NCBI RefSeq assembly: GCF_001570805.1
Contig: NZ_BCSJ01000015.1
Coordinates: 372,001-436,000 of the forward strand
Direction: 5' to 3'
Source: Brevibacterium epidermidis NBRC 14811
Lineage (GTDB): Bacteria > Actinomycetota > Actinomycetes > Actinomycetales > Brevibacteriaceae
DNA: 64,000 bases
The number at the start of each line of letters is the position of its first letter. The first letter of the stretch is position 1. The notes below the pieces were generated by a model that saw nothing but the letters and a program-made list of their open reading frames with translations, ran no database searches and was not told where the DNA came from. Both the position numbers and the translations under genes were made by a program. Positions 1 through 9,153 of this stretch are shown piece after piece.

Positions 1-163
1 CGATGCGGTGGAATTCGAGGGCAACAGCCAGGCGGTGGGCAGTGGGGCGTGCCAGTCCGGTCAGCGTCACCAATTCGGCGAGAGAGGCGGGTCCGGCCTC
101 AAGTGCGGAGAGAACCATTGCGGCCTTGTCGATGACCCCGACGCCGCTACCATTGCTTGTCAT
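1..163 (-). CDS. IclR-family transcriptional regulator, N-terminal part (cut by window edge)
   Basis: The minus strand from an ATG at 161-163 reads [20 protein letters not shown] and continues with a helix-turn-helix ([19 protein letters not shown]) typical of the winged-helix domain of IclR regulators. Only about 54 codons are inside the window, so the effector domain is not seen. It is divergent from leuC. IclR regulators in this position (LtbR in Corynebacterium, NdgR in Streptomyces) are known to control leuCD, so local control of leucine biosynthesis is the likely role. Family assignment is fairly sure; the specific target is inferred from position. Confidence 0.85.
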   Translation of the reverse strand, partial: MTSNGSGVGVIDKAAMVLSALEAGPASLAELVTLTGLARPTAHRLAVALEFHRI

Positions 164-201
164 AGGCACTATTGTGCGCGTCTCAGTGGGCGAGATGCAA
201 G

Positions 202-229
202 TTCGCATTGCGATACGGGCGAGTAGATT
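202..229 (+). promoter_or_regulatory. Candidate leuCD promoter with overlapping palindromic operator
   Basis: The 175-nt divergent gap holds a perfect odd palindrome, TCGCA-T-TGCGA, at 203-213. It overlaps a possible -35 (TTCGCA, 202-207), which is followed after 16 nt by a possible -10 (TAGATT, 224-229). An operator covering the -35 of leuC would fit repression by the divergent IclR-type regulator. Promoter elements are by eye and weak; the palindrome is exact. Confidence 0.4.
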
Positions 230-338
230 TCGAATACGCACTCACTCCAGTGCTCACTCAGCAGTTCATCGACGTGCCGTACCGCGGCCCGTCAGGTCTA
301 CATCGGGTGCAGAGATCCCTGCACCGGCGGGAGGAACC

Positions 339-1823
339 ATGCCACGCACATTGGCCGAGAAGGTCTGGGCCGATCACGTCGTCTCACGAGGTGTTGACGG
401 TGCGCCGGACCTTATCTACATCGACCTGCACCTCGTCCACGAGGTGACCAGCCCGCAGGCCTTCGACGGACTCCGACTCGCCGGGCGCCCCGTGCGCCGC
501 CCCGACCTCACCATCGCCACCGAGGACCACAACACCCCGACCTGGGACATCGACAAGCCGATCGCCGAACCCACCTCGGCCACGCAGATCAACACCCTGC
601 GCAAGAACGCTGAGGAATTCGGCATCCGCCTGCACAGCCTTGGCGACGCCGACCAGGGCATCGTCCACGTCGTGGGACCGCAGCTGGGCCTGACTCAGCC
701 GGGCACCACCGTCGTCTGCGGCGACTCGCACACTTCCACTCACGGAGCCTTCGGAGCGCTCGCCTTCGGCATCGGCACCTCCGAGGTCGAACATGTGCTC
801 GCCACGCAGACGCTGAGCCTCAAGCCCTTCAAGACGATGTCGATCACCGTCGACGGCGACCTGCCCGAAGGCTCGAGCGCGAAGGACATCATCCTCGCCA
901 TCATTGCGAAGATCGGCACCGGCGGGGGACAGGGCTACGTCCTCGAATACCGCGGTTCGGCCATCCGTCAGCTGTCGATGGAAGCCCGGATGACGATCTG
1001 CAACATGTCGATCGAAGCCGGCGCCCGCGCCGGAATGGTCGCCCCCGATGAGACGACCTTCGAATACGTCAAAGGCCGCCCGCACGCCCCCGAAGGTGCT
1101 GACTGGGACGCCGCCGTCGAATACTGGAAGACCCTCTACACCGACGAAGGCGCGGAATTCGACGCCGAGGTCGTCCTCAAGGCCGAAGACATCGAACCCT
1201 TCGTCACCTGGGGCACGAACCCCGGCCAGGGCCTGCCGCTGTCGGCCTCCGTGCCCAGCCCCGACGACTTCACCGACGAGAACGACAAGGCCTCCGCAGC
1301 CAACGCACTGGCCTATATGGGCCTGACGCCGGGCACCCCGCTGCGCGAGATCGAAGTCGACACCGTCTTCCTCGGCTCGTGCACGAACTCCCGGATCGAA
1401 GACCTCCGGGCCGCCGCCGAGGTGGTCCGCGGACGCAAGAAGGCCGACAACGTCCGCTTCATGGTCGTCCCCGGCTCCGCGAAGGTCCGCCTCCAGGCCG
1501 AAGAAGAGGGCCTCGACGTCATCTTCAAGGACTTCGGCGGCGAATGGCGCTTCGCCGGCTGCTCGATGTGCCTGGGCATGAACCCCGACCAGCTGGCAGA
1601 GGGCGAACGCTGCGCCTCGACCTCGAACCGCAACTTCGAAGGCCGTCAGGGCAAGGGCGGACGCACCCACCTCGTGTCCCCGCTCGTCGCCGCGGCAACC
1701 GCAGTGCGCGGAACCCTGTCCTCACCGGGCGACGTCGCCGACCTGCCGCGGGACGCCGAACCCGTGGAATGGGCCGACAACCGCCTGTCCCTCAACCTGA
1801 CACCCGTCTCGGCGAACGACTGA
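339..1823 (+). CDS. leuC: 3-isopropylmalate dehydratase large subunit
   Basis: LeuC is the large subunit of isopropylmalate isomerase. With LeuD it converts 2-isopropylmalate to 3-isopropylmalate in leucine biosynthesis. The protein (494 aa) carries the aconitase-superfamily [4Fe-4S] ligands in [13 protein letters not shown] and [13 protein letters not shown], plus the [20 protein letters not shown] active-site stretch. The ATG at 339 was chosen because it follows a clear GGGAGGA ribosome site and gives the family N-terminus [15 protein letters not shown]; the open frame upstream (from about position 3) is not conserved in style and crosses the divergent regulator. leuD follows after 16 nt, so the two are co-transcribed. 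Confidence 0.98.
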   Translation: MPRTLAEKVWADHVVSRGVDGAPDLIYIDLHLVHEVTSPQAFDGLRLAGRPVRRPDLTIATEDHNTPTWDIDKPIAEPTSATQINTLRKNAEEFGIRLHSLGDADQGIVHVVGPQLGLTQPGTTVVCGDSHTSTHGAFGALAFGIGTSEVEHVLATQTLSLKPFKTMSITVDGDLPEGSSAKDIILAIIAKIGTGGGQGYVLEYRGSAIRQLSMEARMTICNMSIEAGARAGMVAPDETTFEYVKGRPHAPEGADWDAAVEYWKTLYTDEGAEFDAEVVLKAEDIEPFVTWGTNPGQGLPLSASVPSPDDFTDENDKASAANALAYMGLTPGTPLREIEVDTVFLGSCTNSRIEDLRAAAEVVRGRKKADNVRFMVVPGSAKVRLQAEEEGLDVIFKDFGGEWRFAGCSMCLGMNPDQLAEGERCASTSNRNFEGRQGKGGRTHLVSPLVAAATAVRGTLSSPGDVADLPRDAEPVEWADNRLSLNLTPVSAND

Positions 1824-1839
1824 AGAAGGAGGACGAGCC

Positions 1840-2439
1840 ATGGAAGCTTTCACCACCCACACCGGCATCGGCGTTCCTCTGCGCCGATCCAATATCGACA
1901 CCGATCAGATCATCCCCGCGAAGTTCCTCAAGCGCGTCACCCGCACCGGCTTCGAGGACGCCCTGTTCTACCGCTGGCGGACCAACGACGACTTCGTTCT
2001 CAACGACCCGGACTTCGCGAACGGCTCCGTTCTCGTCGCCGGCCCCGACTTCGGCACCGGATCCTCCCGTGAGCACGCCGTCTGGGCACTCAAGGACTAC
2101 GGCTTCCGCGTCGTCCTGTCCTCCCGCTTCGGCGACATCTTCCGCGGCAACTCCGGCAAGGAGGGCCTGCTGGCCGCCCAGCTGGAACAGGCCGACATCG
2201 AACTGATCTGGAAGATCCTCGAGAACCATCCCGGCACCTCGATCACCGTGGATCTCAATGAGAAGACCGTGACGTGCGACACCGTCACCGTATCCTTCCA
2301 GATCGACGACTACACGCGCTGGCGCCTCCTCGAAGGCCACGACGACATCAGCCTCACCCTGGCCAAGGAAGACGAGATCGTCGCCTACGAATCCTCCCGC
2401 TTCGCCTTCAAACCCACGACCCTGCCCGCTAAGGTCTGA
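1840..2439 (+). CDS. leuD: 3-isopropylmalate dehydratase small subunit
   Basis: LeuD is the swivelling small subunit of isopropylmalate isomerase and partner of LeuC immediately upstream. At 199 aa it has the normal family length. It starts [20 protein letters not shown] and shows the diagnostic [13 protein letters not shown] and [13 protein letters not shown] motifs that help form the substrate pocket. A strong AAGAAGGAGG ribosome site lies 6-8 nt before the ATG. It forms a two-gene operon with leuC; a stem-loop follows at 2564-2595. Confidence 0.97.
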   Translation: MEAFTTHTGIGVPLRRSNIDTDQIIPAKFLKRVTRTGFEDALFYRWRTNDDFVLNDPDFANGSVLVAGPDFGTGSSREHAVWALKDYGFRVVLSSRFGDIFRGNSGKEGLLAAQLEQADIELIWKILENHPGTSITVDLNEKTVTCDTVTVSFQIDDYTRWRLLEGHDDISLTLAKEDEIVAYESSRFAFKPTTLPAKV

Positions 2440-2563
2440 CCCTCACCGCGGCAACCCAGCGCCACGATCCGACCTCCCCCGAGGCGGCCCACCGAATCGC
2501 TCGAACGCGACCTCGGGGCCACCTCGGCGAATGGGTGGGAGACCGTCGGCTGGGTTAGTCTAG

Positions 2564-2595
2564 GACGGTGCCCGCGGCAATCAGCGGGCACCGTC
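2564..2595 (+). terminator. Stem-loop between leuD and murA
   Basis: A perfect 12-bp stem, GACGGTGCCCGC / GCGGGCACCGTC, closes an 8-nt loop. It has no T-tract, and a second shorter hairpin (TCCGGG/CCCGGA) follows at 2596-2617. A possible -10 (TAGTCT, 2556-2561) just before it means it could be part of the murA leader rather than the leuCD terminator. Otherwise the 204-nt gap shows nothing. Confidence 0.5.
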
Positions 2596-2643
2596 TCCGG
2601 GTGGAATCCTGCCCGGATCCGATCATCGGAATCAGGGAGGAAC

Positions 2644-3960
2644 ATGCTCGAAGTACGTGGGGGAAATCCGCTGGACGGCACCGTCCGAGTCCGCGGCGCC
2701 AAGAATCTGGTGCCCAAGGCGATGGTGGCCTCTCTGCTCGGTGAGACCCCGTCCGTGCTGCGCGGCGTGCCTCAGATCCGCGACGTCGAGATCGTCACCG
2801 GACTCCTCGAACTCCACGGAGTGCGTGTCACCTCCGGTCCCGACGGTGACCTGACCGACGGTGAACTCCACCTCGATCCGGCCGATGTGGCTTCGGGGTC
2901 CATCGTCGACATCGACGCCCATGCCGGATCTTCCCGCATCCCGATCCTCTTCTGCGGCCCGCTGCTGCACAGCCTCGGTCAGGCATTCATCCCCGACCTC
3001 GGCGGCTGCCATATCGGCGACCGCCCCATCAACTTCCACCTCGATGTGCTCCGCAAGTTCGGAGCCGAGGTCGATAAGACCCCCGGCGGCATCATGCTCA
3101 AGGCCCACAGCCGCCTGCAGGGCACCAAGGTCGAACTGCCCTATCCCTCCGTCGGAGCCACCGAACAGGTGCTGCTGACCGCGGTGCGCGCCGAAGGCGT
3201 CACCGAGTTGCGGGGCGCGGCCATCGAGCCCGAGATCATGGATCTCATCGCTCTGCTGCAGAAGATGGGCGCGATCATCACCGTCGACACCGACCGTGTG
3301 GTGCGCATCGAAGGTGTCGACACCCTCCGCGGGTTCATCCACCGCGCCCTGCCCGACCGCAATGAGACCGCGTCCTGGGCCTCGGCGGCTCTGGCCACCG
3401 GCGGAGACATCTTCGTCGAAGGCGCCAGCCAGCCTGAGCTCATCACCTTCCTCAACGTCTTCCGCAAGATCGGCGGCGAATTCGATGTGCAGGAGTCCGG
3501 CATCCGCTTCCGCCACCCCGGCGGCAAACTCCGGTCCTTTGCCCTCGAGACCGACGTGCATCCAGGCTTCATGACCGACTGGCAGCAGCCGCTGGTCGTC
3601 GCGATGACTCAGGCCGAAGGGCTGTCGATCATCCACGAGACCGTGTATGAGAACCGGTTCGGCTTCACCGACGCCCTGCGTGACATGGGTGCGCAGATCC
3701 AGCTCTACCGCGAATGCCTCGGCGGCACTCCCTGCCGGTTCGGACGGCGGAACTACCAGCACTCGGCCGTCATCTCCGGACCCACCGACCTCAAGGGCAC
3801 CCGCATCGACGTTCCCGATCTGCGCGGCGGCTTCAGCCACCTCATCGCCGCCTTGGCCGCTCAGGGCACGAGCGAGGTCCACGGCATCGAACTCATCAAC
3901 CGCGGCTACGAGAACTTCCTCGACAAACTCATCGGTCTCGGTGCCGAGGTCTCTGCATGA
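2644..3960 (+). CDS. murA: UDP-N-acetylglucosamine 1-carboxyvinyltransferase
   Basis: MurA transfers enolpyruvate from PEP to UDP-GlcNAc, the first committed step of peptidoglycan synthesis in the cytoplasm. The 438-aa protein has the RGAKN signature (K20, N21) near the N-terminus and the catalytic-loop cysteine C122 in DLGGCHIGDRP, equivalent to E. coli C115, so it should be fosfomycin-sensitive rather than of the Asp variant type. A GGGAGGAAC ribosome site precedes the ATG. Its stop overlaps the plsC start (ATGA), beginning a murA-plsC-gpsA operon that couples wall and phospholipid precursor synthesis. Confidence 0.96.
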   Translation: MLEVRGGNPLDGTVRVRGAKNLVPKAMVASLLGETPSVLRGVPQIRDVEIVTGLLELHGVRVTSGPDGDLTDGELHLDPADVASGSIVDIDAHAGSSRIPILFCGPLLHSLGQAFIPDLGGCHIGDRPINFHLDVLRKFGAEVDKTPGGIMLKAHSRLQGTKVELPYPSVGATEQVLLTAVRAEGVTELRGAAIEPEIMDLIALLQKMGAIITVDTDRVVRIEGVDTLRGFIHRALPDRNETASWASAALATGGDIFVEGASQPELITFLNVFRKIGGEFDVQESGIRFRHPGGKLRSFALETDVHPGFMTDWQQPLVVAMTQAEGLSIIHETVYENRFGFTDALRDMGAQIQLYRECLGGTPCRFGRRNYQHSAVISGPTDLKGTRIDVPDLRGGFSHLIAALAAQGTSEVHGIELINRGYENFLDKLIGLGAEVSA

Positions 3961-4724
3961 GCCAGTTGACCGAACCGGACGCGAACAACCACGATCTCGT
4001 CTCGTTCGACCCCGCCTCGGTGCGTTCTCAGAACCGCGCCGGAACCGTCGCCGCCACGGCGGCCTTCGGGCTCATGCGCACGGCCACGAAGATGAGCGTG
4101 CGGGGGCGTGAGCACCTGCCGCCGGCCGGCACGGGTATCATCGTCGCCGCCTACCATGCGAACCATCTCGACCCGATCCTCGTGGGACTGGCCCTGAAGC
4201 GCAACGGCCGGATGCCGCACTTCCTCGCGAAGTCGACGCTGTTCACCGGGGTGCTCGGCAAGATCCTCAAGACCATCGGACAGATCCCCGTGCTGCGCTC
4301 CTCGGCGCAGGCAGGGGACTCCCTCGAATACGCGAAGGACGCCCTGGCACACGGCCAGACCGTCGTCATCTACCCCGAGGGCACGCTGACGAAGGACCCG
4401 GAGCTGTGGCCCCAGCACTTCAAGACCGGCACCGCCCGGCTGGCGCTGGAGACCGGAGCCCCGATCATCCCCGTCGCCCACTGGGGGCTGAACACGATCT
4501 ACCCGCGCGGGCAGAAGAAGTTCCGCTTCCGCCCTTTCAGCCACGACACGGTCGTGGCCTTCGGCCCCGCCATCGACTACTCGGATCTGTGGGATCAGCG
4601 GGATGAGAAGAAGACGATGGGAGACCTCTCCCAGCGTGTGAAGAAGACCGTGGCGGCGATGGTGGCCGAACTGTCGGGACGCGAACTGCCGCAGCGTTTC
4701 ATGAGTAAGGAGACAGGCGAATGA
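3957..4724 (+). CDS. plsC: 1-acyl-sn-glycerol-3-phosphate acyltransferase
   Basis: This 255-aa protein belongs to the PlsC/LPLAT family, membrane-associated enzymes that make phosphatidic acid from lysophosphatidate. The HX4D catalytic motif is seen as HANHLD (in AAYHANHLDPI) and the substrate-binding EGT motif as YPEGTLTKDP. The start was set at the ATG that overlaps the murA stop in ATGA; an upstream extension in this frame would lie fully inside murA. It overlaps gpsA by ATGA as well, so all three are likely translationally coupled. Exact acyl specificity cannot be read from sequence. Confidence 0.92.
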   Translation: MSQLTEPDANNHDLVSFDPASVRSQNRAGTVAATAAFGLMRTATKMSVRGREHLPPAGTGIIVAAYHANHLDPILVGLALKRNGRMPHFLAKSTLFTGVLGKILKTIGQIPVLRSSAQAGDSLEYAKDALAHGQTVVIYPEGTLTKDPELWPQHFKTGTARLALETGAPIIPVAHWGLNTIYPRGQKKFRFRPFSHDTVVAFGPAIDYSDLWDQRDEKKTMGDLSQRVKKTVAAMVAELSGRELPQRFMSKETGE

Positions 4725-5734
4725 GCGTCGATAAGATCACCGTCCTCGGAGCAGGGTCGTGGGGGACCACCTACGCTGCGGTCATCGCCGACGCCGGATT
4801 CCCCGTCACCCTGTGGGCCCGCCGCCCCGAGGTCGCCGCGGAGATCAACTCCACCCACACCAATGAGCGCTACCTGGGCGAGCGGGTCCTGCCCGAGGGC
4901 CTGAGCGCCACCGATGACGATATCGCCGCCGTCACGGATGCCGACCTCATCGTCCTCGCCGTTCCCGCCCAGACCCTGCGCGAGAACCTCACCCGGTGGA
5001 AGCCGCACCTGCGGACCGGAGTGAAGCTCGTGAGCCTGATGAAGGGCATCGAGGTCGACACCGGCAAACGCATGTCCGAGGTCATCGCCGAGGTCGCCGA
5101 GGTCGCCGACTCCCAGATCGCCGTCGTCTCCGGCCCGAACCTCGCCCGTGAGATCGCCGACCGGCAGCCCACCGCCACCGTCGTCGCGTCCTCCGACATC
5201 ACCACCGCCGAGATGGTCGCTGAGATCAGCGCGAACGCGTACTTCCGCCCGTACACGAACACCGACGTCGTCGGCGTCGAGATCGGCGGTGCGATCAAGA
5301 ACATCATCGCCCTGTCCGTGGGCATCGCCGACGGGCAGAAGCTCGGCGACAATTCGAAAGCCTCGATCATCACCCGCGGTCTCGCCGAGACGTCTCGCCT
5401 GGCCGCAGCCATGGGCGCCGAAGCACACACTCTGTCCGGACTCGCCGGACTCGGCGACCTCGTGGCCACCTGCGCCTCACCCCTGTCGCGCAATCGCACC
5501 TTCGGGCGCCACCTCGGTGAGGGGATGAGCCTCGAAGATGTCATCGCCCATACCTCGCAGACAGCCGAAGGCGTGAAGTCCGCTCCTGCCGTCCTCGCTC
5601 TGGGCCGACGCAACGGCGTCGACCTGCCCATCACCGAGGCGGTCTGTGCGGTGCTGGCCGGGAAACTGCAGGTTGACGAACTCGCCGGATTGCTGTTGTC
5701 TCGGAAACGTAAGCACGAAGGACCACCGGCCTGA
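4721..5734 (+). CDS. gpsA: Glycerol-3-phosphate dehydrogenase [NAD(P)+]
   Basis: GpsA reduces dihydroxyacetone phosphate to sn-glycerol-3-phosphate, the backbone for phospholipids, which fits its coupling to plsC. The 337-aa protein opens with the Rossmann motif [10 protein letters not shown] (about residues 9-18), and has [11 protein letters not shown] and the catalytic-lysine helix [17 protein letters not shown]. Length is normal. The start overlaps the plsC stop (ATGA). In Mycobacterium gpsA is likewise followed by ddl, so the neighbourhood is ancestral apart from the inserted PEBP gene. Confidence 0.96.
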   Translation: MSVDKITVLGAGSWGTTYAAVIADAGFPVTLWARRPEVAAEINSTHTNERYLGERVLPEGLSATDDDIAAVTDADLIVLAVPAQTLRENLTRWKPHLRTGVKLVSLMKGIEVDTGKRMSEVIAEVAEVADSQIAVVSGPNLAREIADRQPTATVVASSDITTAEMVAEISANAYFRPYTNTDVVGVEIGGAIKNIIALSVGIADGQKLGDNSKASIITRGLAETSRLAAAMGAEAHTLSGLAGLGDLVATCASPLSRNRTFGRHLGEGMSLEDVIAHTSQTAEGVKSAPAVLALGRRNGVDLPITEAVCAVLAGKLQVDELAGLLLSRKRKHEGPPA

Positions 5735-5780
5735 GTCGGACCACGTCTTCAGGCAACCCGCTGGAAAACTAGGAGCACAC

Positions 5781-6314
5781 ATGAGCGCCAACTCACCGTT
5801 CTTCAACCTTCCCGAACTTCCGACCTTCACGCTGACCAGCACCGACATCGAAGACGGTGGGGTGCTCACCGGCCCCCAGCTCTCCGGTGCCATGGGCGTG
5901 CCCGGCGGTGAGGACATCTCCCCGCAGCTGACCTGGTCCGGCTTCCCCGAAGAGACCAAGGCCTTCGCCGTCACCTGCTATGACCCCGACGCCCCGACGG
6001 GTTCGGGATTCTGGCACTGGGTCGTCACCGACCTCGACGCCTCGGTGACGAGCCTGGACACCAACGCCGGCGACCCGGCCGCCGACCTCCTTCCCGGAGG
6101 AGCCGTGACTCTGCGCAACGATGCCGGCGAACCCCGCTTCGTCGGTGCCGCCCCGCCGGAAGGACACGGACCTCACCGCTACTTCTTCATCGTCACCGCC
6201 CTGGCCGAACCTCTGGGCATCGACGAATCCGCATCTCCTGCCTTCGCTGGCTTCAACATGTTCTTCAAGGGCATCGGCCGGGCGTGGCTGGAATGCACGT
6301 ACGAGGCCAAGTGA
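5781..6314 (+). CDS. YbhB/YbcL-family PEBP-like protein
   Basis: This 177-aa protein belongs to the phosphatidylethanolamine-binding protein superfamily (bacterial YbhB/YbcL). It shows the two family hallmarks, [16 protein letters not shown] and [12 protein letters not shown]. There is no signal peptide, so it should be cytoplasmic. Biochemical roles of the bacterial members are poorly defined; binding of small anions or ligands is known structurally. The ATG at 5781 follows AGGAGCACAC, a good ribosome site. It lies between gpsA and ddl and may be read from the gpsA operon (46-nt gap). Confidence 0.88.
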   Translation: MSANSPFFNLPELPTFTLTSTDIEDGGVLTGPQLSGAMGVPGGEDISPQLTWSGFPEETKAFAVTCYDPDAPTGSGFWHWVVTDLDASVTSLDTNAGDPAADLLPGGAVTLRNDAGEPRFVGAAPPEGHGPHRYFFIVTALAEPLGIDESASPAFAGFNMFFKGIGRAWLECTYEAK

Positions 6315-6332
6315 GCTAGAGTCTTTCAGTCC

Positions 6333-6356
6333 GCGCACACGTGAACCCGTGTGTGC
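6333..6356 (+). terminator. Short stem-loop upstream of ddl
   Basis: GCGCACACG and CGTGTGTGC pair with one mismatch around a 6-nt loop. No T-run follows. It lies between the PEBP gene and ddl, so it may be a weak terminator or a leader hairpin. Confidence 0.35.
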
Positions 6357-6407
6357 ACCCCGCGTCCAGCCCCAGTTCGCGGGAGTACCACTTCAGCAAG
6401 GAAATCC

Positions 6408-7523
6408 ATGGCAGACAACGATCACCGGCCCCTTGTCGCAGTCCTCTTCGGAGGCCGTTCGAGCGAGCACTCCGTCAGCTGCGTCACGGCGGCCGGAGTG
6501 ATCGGCGCCATCGACTCCGAGGCCTTCGAGGTCCTGCCGATCGGCATCACGAAGACCGGCGTGTGGCGGGTCGTCGACGACTGGGCGAGCATGCGCTTCG
6601 ACCCGGAGGCAATGCCCGAAGTCACGGACAACGGCACCGAAGTGATCCCGCCGGTCTCCGCCGACGGGGCACCTCTGCTGCACCGCGACGCCGAGGGCAA
6701 TTTCACCGAACTCGGTTCGGTCGACGTGTTCTTCCCGCTTATGCACGGACGCTTCGGTGAGGACGGCACCCTGCAGGGACTGTTCGAACTCAGCAACACC
6801 GCCTTCGTCGGCTCCGGAGTGTTCTCGTCGGCTGCGAGCATGGACAAGCACTTCACGAAGTCACTCATGGCGCAGGCCGGAATCCCCACCTGCCCGTGGG
6901 AGCTCGTGACCGAGACGATGTGGGCCGCAGATCGTGCAGAGGCGGAGAAGCGTGTGGCCGAACTCGGTCTGCCCGTGTTCATCAAACCCGCCCGTGCCGG
7001 ATCGTCCATGGGAGTCAGCCGCGTCGCCGAGGCGGCCGACCTCGAAGTCGCCCTGCTCGGTGCGTTCGAACACGACTCCAAAGTCATCGTCGAACCCGAG
7101 GTCAGCGGACGTGAGGTCGAATGCGCCGTGCTCGGCTCCGTCTATGACACAGACCTGCGGGTGTCCTCACCCGGCGAGATCCGCGTGAGCGGAGACCACT
7201 CGTTCTACGACTTCAACGCGAAGTACCTCGACCTCTCCGCCGCGGAGGTCACCTGTCCGGCCGACCTCGACGAAAAGGTCACGGCTCGGGTTCAGGAGTT
7301 GGCCGCCTCGGTGTTCCGACTCTTCGACTGCACCGGGCTGGCCCGTGTCGATACCTTCGTCACGGACACTGGGGATGTCGTCATCAACGAACTCAACACC
7401 CTGCCCGGGTTCACCCCCACCTCGGCGTACCCATTCATGTGGGCGCAGTCGGGACTCGAGTACTCCGAACTCATCGGCGAACTCATCTCGATCGCCCTGA
7501 TCGATCACGCCCGCGCGAAGTGA
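6408..7523 (+). CDS. ddl: D-alanine--D-alanine ligase
   Basis: Ddl is an ATP-grasp enzyme that joins two D-alanines for the peptidoglycan stem peptide. The 371-aa protein starts MADNDHRPLVAVLFGGRSSE, with the GGRSSEHxVS motif that contacts the first D-Ala. HGRFGEDGTLQGLFEL and the metal-binding VINELNTLPGFTPTS are present. The start is the ATG at 6408, preceded by AGCAAGGAAA. Its 3' end converges on the DUF3515 lipoprotein gene with only 22 nt between. The ddl-DUF3515-thiL neighbourhood is conserved in other actinobacteria. Confidence 0.96.
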   Translation: MADNDHRPLVAVLFGGRSSEHSVSCVTAAGVIGAIDSEAFEVLPIGITKTGVWRVVDDWASMRFDPEAMPEVTDNGTEVIPPVSADGAPLLHRDAEGNFTELGSVDVFFPLMHGRFGEDGTLQGLFELSNTAFVGSGVFSSAASMDKHFTKSLMAQAGIPTCPWELVTETMWAADRAEAEKRVAELGLPVFIKPARAGSSMGVSRVAEAADLEVALLGAFEHDSKVIVEPEVSGREVECAVLGSVYDTDLRVSSPGEIRVSGDHSFYDFNAKYLDLSAAEVTCPADLDEKVTARVQELAASVFRLFDCTGLARVDTFVTDTGDVVINELNTLPGFTPTSAYPFMWAQSGLEYSELIGELISIALIDHARAK

Positions 7524-7545
7524 GCTGGGGCGTCGCGGGCAGGCT

Positions 7546-8070
7546 CTAGCCGGCGATGTCCTCGGCGCCGACGCACTCGTTCTCCGGTGGGAGCTTCGAC
7601 AGCGCCGGTGAGATTGCGGCGAGCACGTCGTTGCCGGACTCAGCCTTGCGGTTGACCAGCACTTCGACGGCCGGTGTGCGTCCGTAGCTGGTGAATTTCC
7701 ACGTCGTCTCATCGTCTTCTGAGGGCTTCGAGATCCAATCGACCCCGGACACGCTCACGCACTGATCCGTCGTCGGTCCGGGAGGAGTGACTCCGCAGCG
7801 CAGCACCGCGACGTTGGGATCTCCCCAGGCCTTCGTGCCCTGCGACGAGGTGGTCCGCGCCTTCTGGCCCGAGATCTCATCGGGCAGGGTGAGCATGATG
7901 TCGGCACACTTCGGGTCCGCCGCGTCCTTGGCCGGTTCGACGATGACGGTGCGCGAACACCCGGTCACTGCGAGGCCGGTGAGCACCGTGGCCAAGGCGA
8001 CGAAGGTGAGAGAACGACGACGGTGCGCGGGCCGCGGAGAACGGCGCGTCGAAGCAGGGCGAGATCTCAT
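7546..8070 (-). CDS. DUF3515-family lipoprotein
   Basis: This 174-aa protein has an Arg-rich N-terminus, a hydrophobic segment, and the lipobox LAVTGC, so it should be a lipid-anchored exported protein. The rest resembles the actinobacterial DUF3515 family, which sits between ddl and thiL in many genomes; conserved Cys residues (for example in DPKCADIML, VLRCGV and NECVGA) may form disulfides. No function is established. The ATG at 8070 was preferred over one 21 codons upstream because it gives a normal signal peptide and leaves 32 nt to the divergent thiL. Confidence 0.82.
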   Translation of the reverse strand: MRSRPASTRRSPRPAHRRRSLTFVALATVLTGLAVTGCSRTVIVEPAKDAADPKCADIMLTLPDEISGQKARTTSSQGTKAWGDPNVAVLRCGVTPPGPTTDQCVSVSGVDWISKPSEDDETTWKFTSYGRTPAVEVLVNRKAESGNDVLAAISPALSKLPPENECVGAEDIAG

Positions 8071-8102
8071 AGGTCTACCGTATCTCCCGATAACCTGGAG
8101 CC

Positions 8103-9152
8103 ATGACCCGACTGTCCGAACTTGGCGAATCACACATCATCTCCCGCGTGCTCACCCGCAACCCTGAGCCCGCACACGTGATCGTCGGACCCGGAGACGA
8201 TGCGGCCGTGACCGCACCGGAGGGTCGACTCGTCTCAACCGCAGACATGCTCGTGGAGAATGAGGACTTCACCCGCGACTGGTTGGACTGGGAATTGCTC
8301 GGACGCAAGGCCGCGGCACAGAACCTCGCCGACGTCTGCGCCATGGGTGCGACCCCGCACGGACTTCTCGTATCCCTGGCGGTACCGAATGACACGGACA
8401 TCACCGACATCGAAGCCCTGTATTCCGGACTCTTCGAGGAGGCGGAGCGGGTAGGCACCGCGTTGGAGTGCACAGTGCCGATCATCGGCGGCGACCTGTC
8501 CTCCTCGAAACTCATCGTCATCGCCATCACCGCGCTCGGGACGGTGCAGGAGGATTCCGCGACACTGCGCTCCGGTGCTCGCCCCGGTGATTCGCTCTAT
8601 CTGGCCGGGACGGTCGGACGCGCGGCCGCCGGACTCGACCTGCTCTTCGCCGGCCTGCGACGCGATACCGCCGGCCCGGAACTGCGCTCACTCATCGACA
8701 CCCAACTGGCCCCGCAGCCCGACTACGGTGCACTGCGCACTCTCGGGGCCGCCTCGGCGATGATCGACGTCTCCGATGGACTCAGCCTCGACCTCGCCCG
8801 AGTGGCGGCCGCCTCGGGGGTGGGAATCGACCTCGAGCGGGCCCTGTTGGACGACCTCGTCGACCCGTTGCTGCCGGCGGCCGAGTACGTGCTCGATTCG
8901 CGGGCAAAGGGAGTCTCCGGCGACGCGGAGGGTGTGGCGGATTCGGCGAATGGCCCTGTCATGACGGCAGAGGACTTGGCACTGTCCTGGGTCCTCGACG
9001 GGGGAGAGGACCACGGCTTCGCCGCGTCTGCGTCGCCGCGTCAGGACCCTGGAGTAGGCTGGCGGAGAATCGGTGAGATCCGCACCGGACACGATGTCAG
9101 CCTCGACGGCACACCCGTGCCGGCGAGCGGTTTCAGCCATTTCGGGAAGTGA
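8103..9152 (+). CDS. thiL: Thiamine-monophosphate kinase
   Basis: ThiL phosphorylates thiamine monophosphate to the active cofactor thiamine diphosphate. The 349-aa protein has the ThiL/PurM-type signatures VGPGDDAAV, DWLDWELLGRKAAAQNLADV (positions near 60-80), ASAMIDVSDGLSLDLARVA and the C-terminal GGEDHGF, a variant of the usual GGEDYEL. About 25 residues with low-complexity character (around SGDAEGVADSANGPV) are inserted before the GGED motif. The next gene begins 1 nt after the stop, so thiL leads a thiL-fakA-recG-rsmD operon. Confidence 0.94.
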   Translation: MTRLSELGESHIISRVLTRNPEPAHVIVGPGDDAAVTAPEGRLVSTADMLVENEDFTRDWLDWELLGRKAAAQNLADVCAMGATPHGLLVSLAVPNDTDITDIEALYSGLFEEAERVGTALECTVPIIGGDLSSSKLIVIAITALGTVQEDSATLRSGARPGDSLYLAGTVGRAAAGLDLLFAGLRRDTAGPELRSLIDTQLAPQPDYGALRTLGAASAMIDVSDGLSLDLARVAAASGVGIDLERALLDDLVDPLLPAAEYVLDSRAKGVSGDAEGVADSANGPVMTAEDLALSWVLDGGEDHGFAASASPRQDPGVGWRRIGEIRTGHDVSLDGTPVPASGFSHFGK

Positions 9153-9153
9153 C

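Noticed and set aside
3..338. N-terminal extension of leuC upstream of 339
   Set aside because: No ribosome site, crosses the divergent IclR gene, and the extra 112 residues do not look like LeuC.
384..1670. 428-residue open frame antisense to leuC
   Set aside because: It mirrors leuC codon structure in a GC-rich genome; composition is Gly/Asp/Val/Arg-rich without any family motif.
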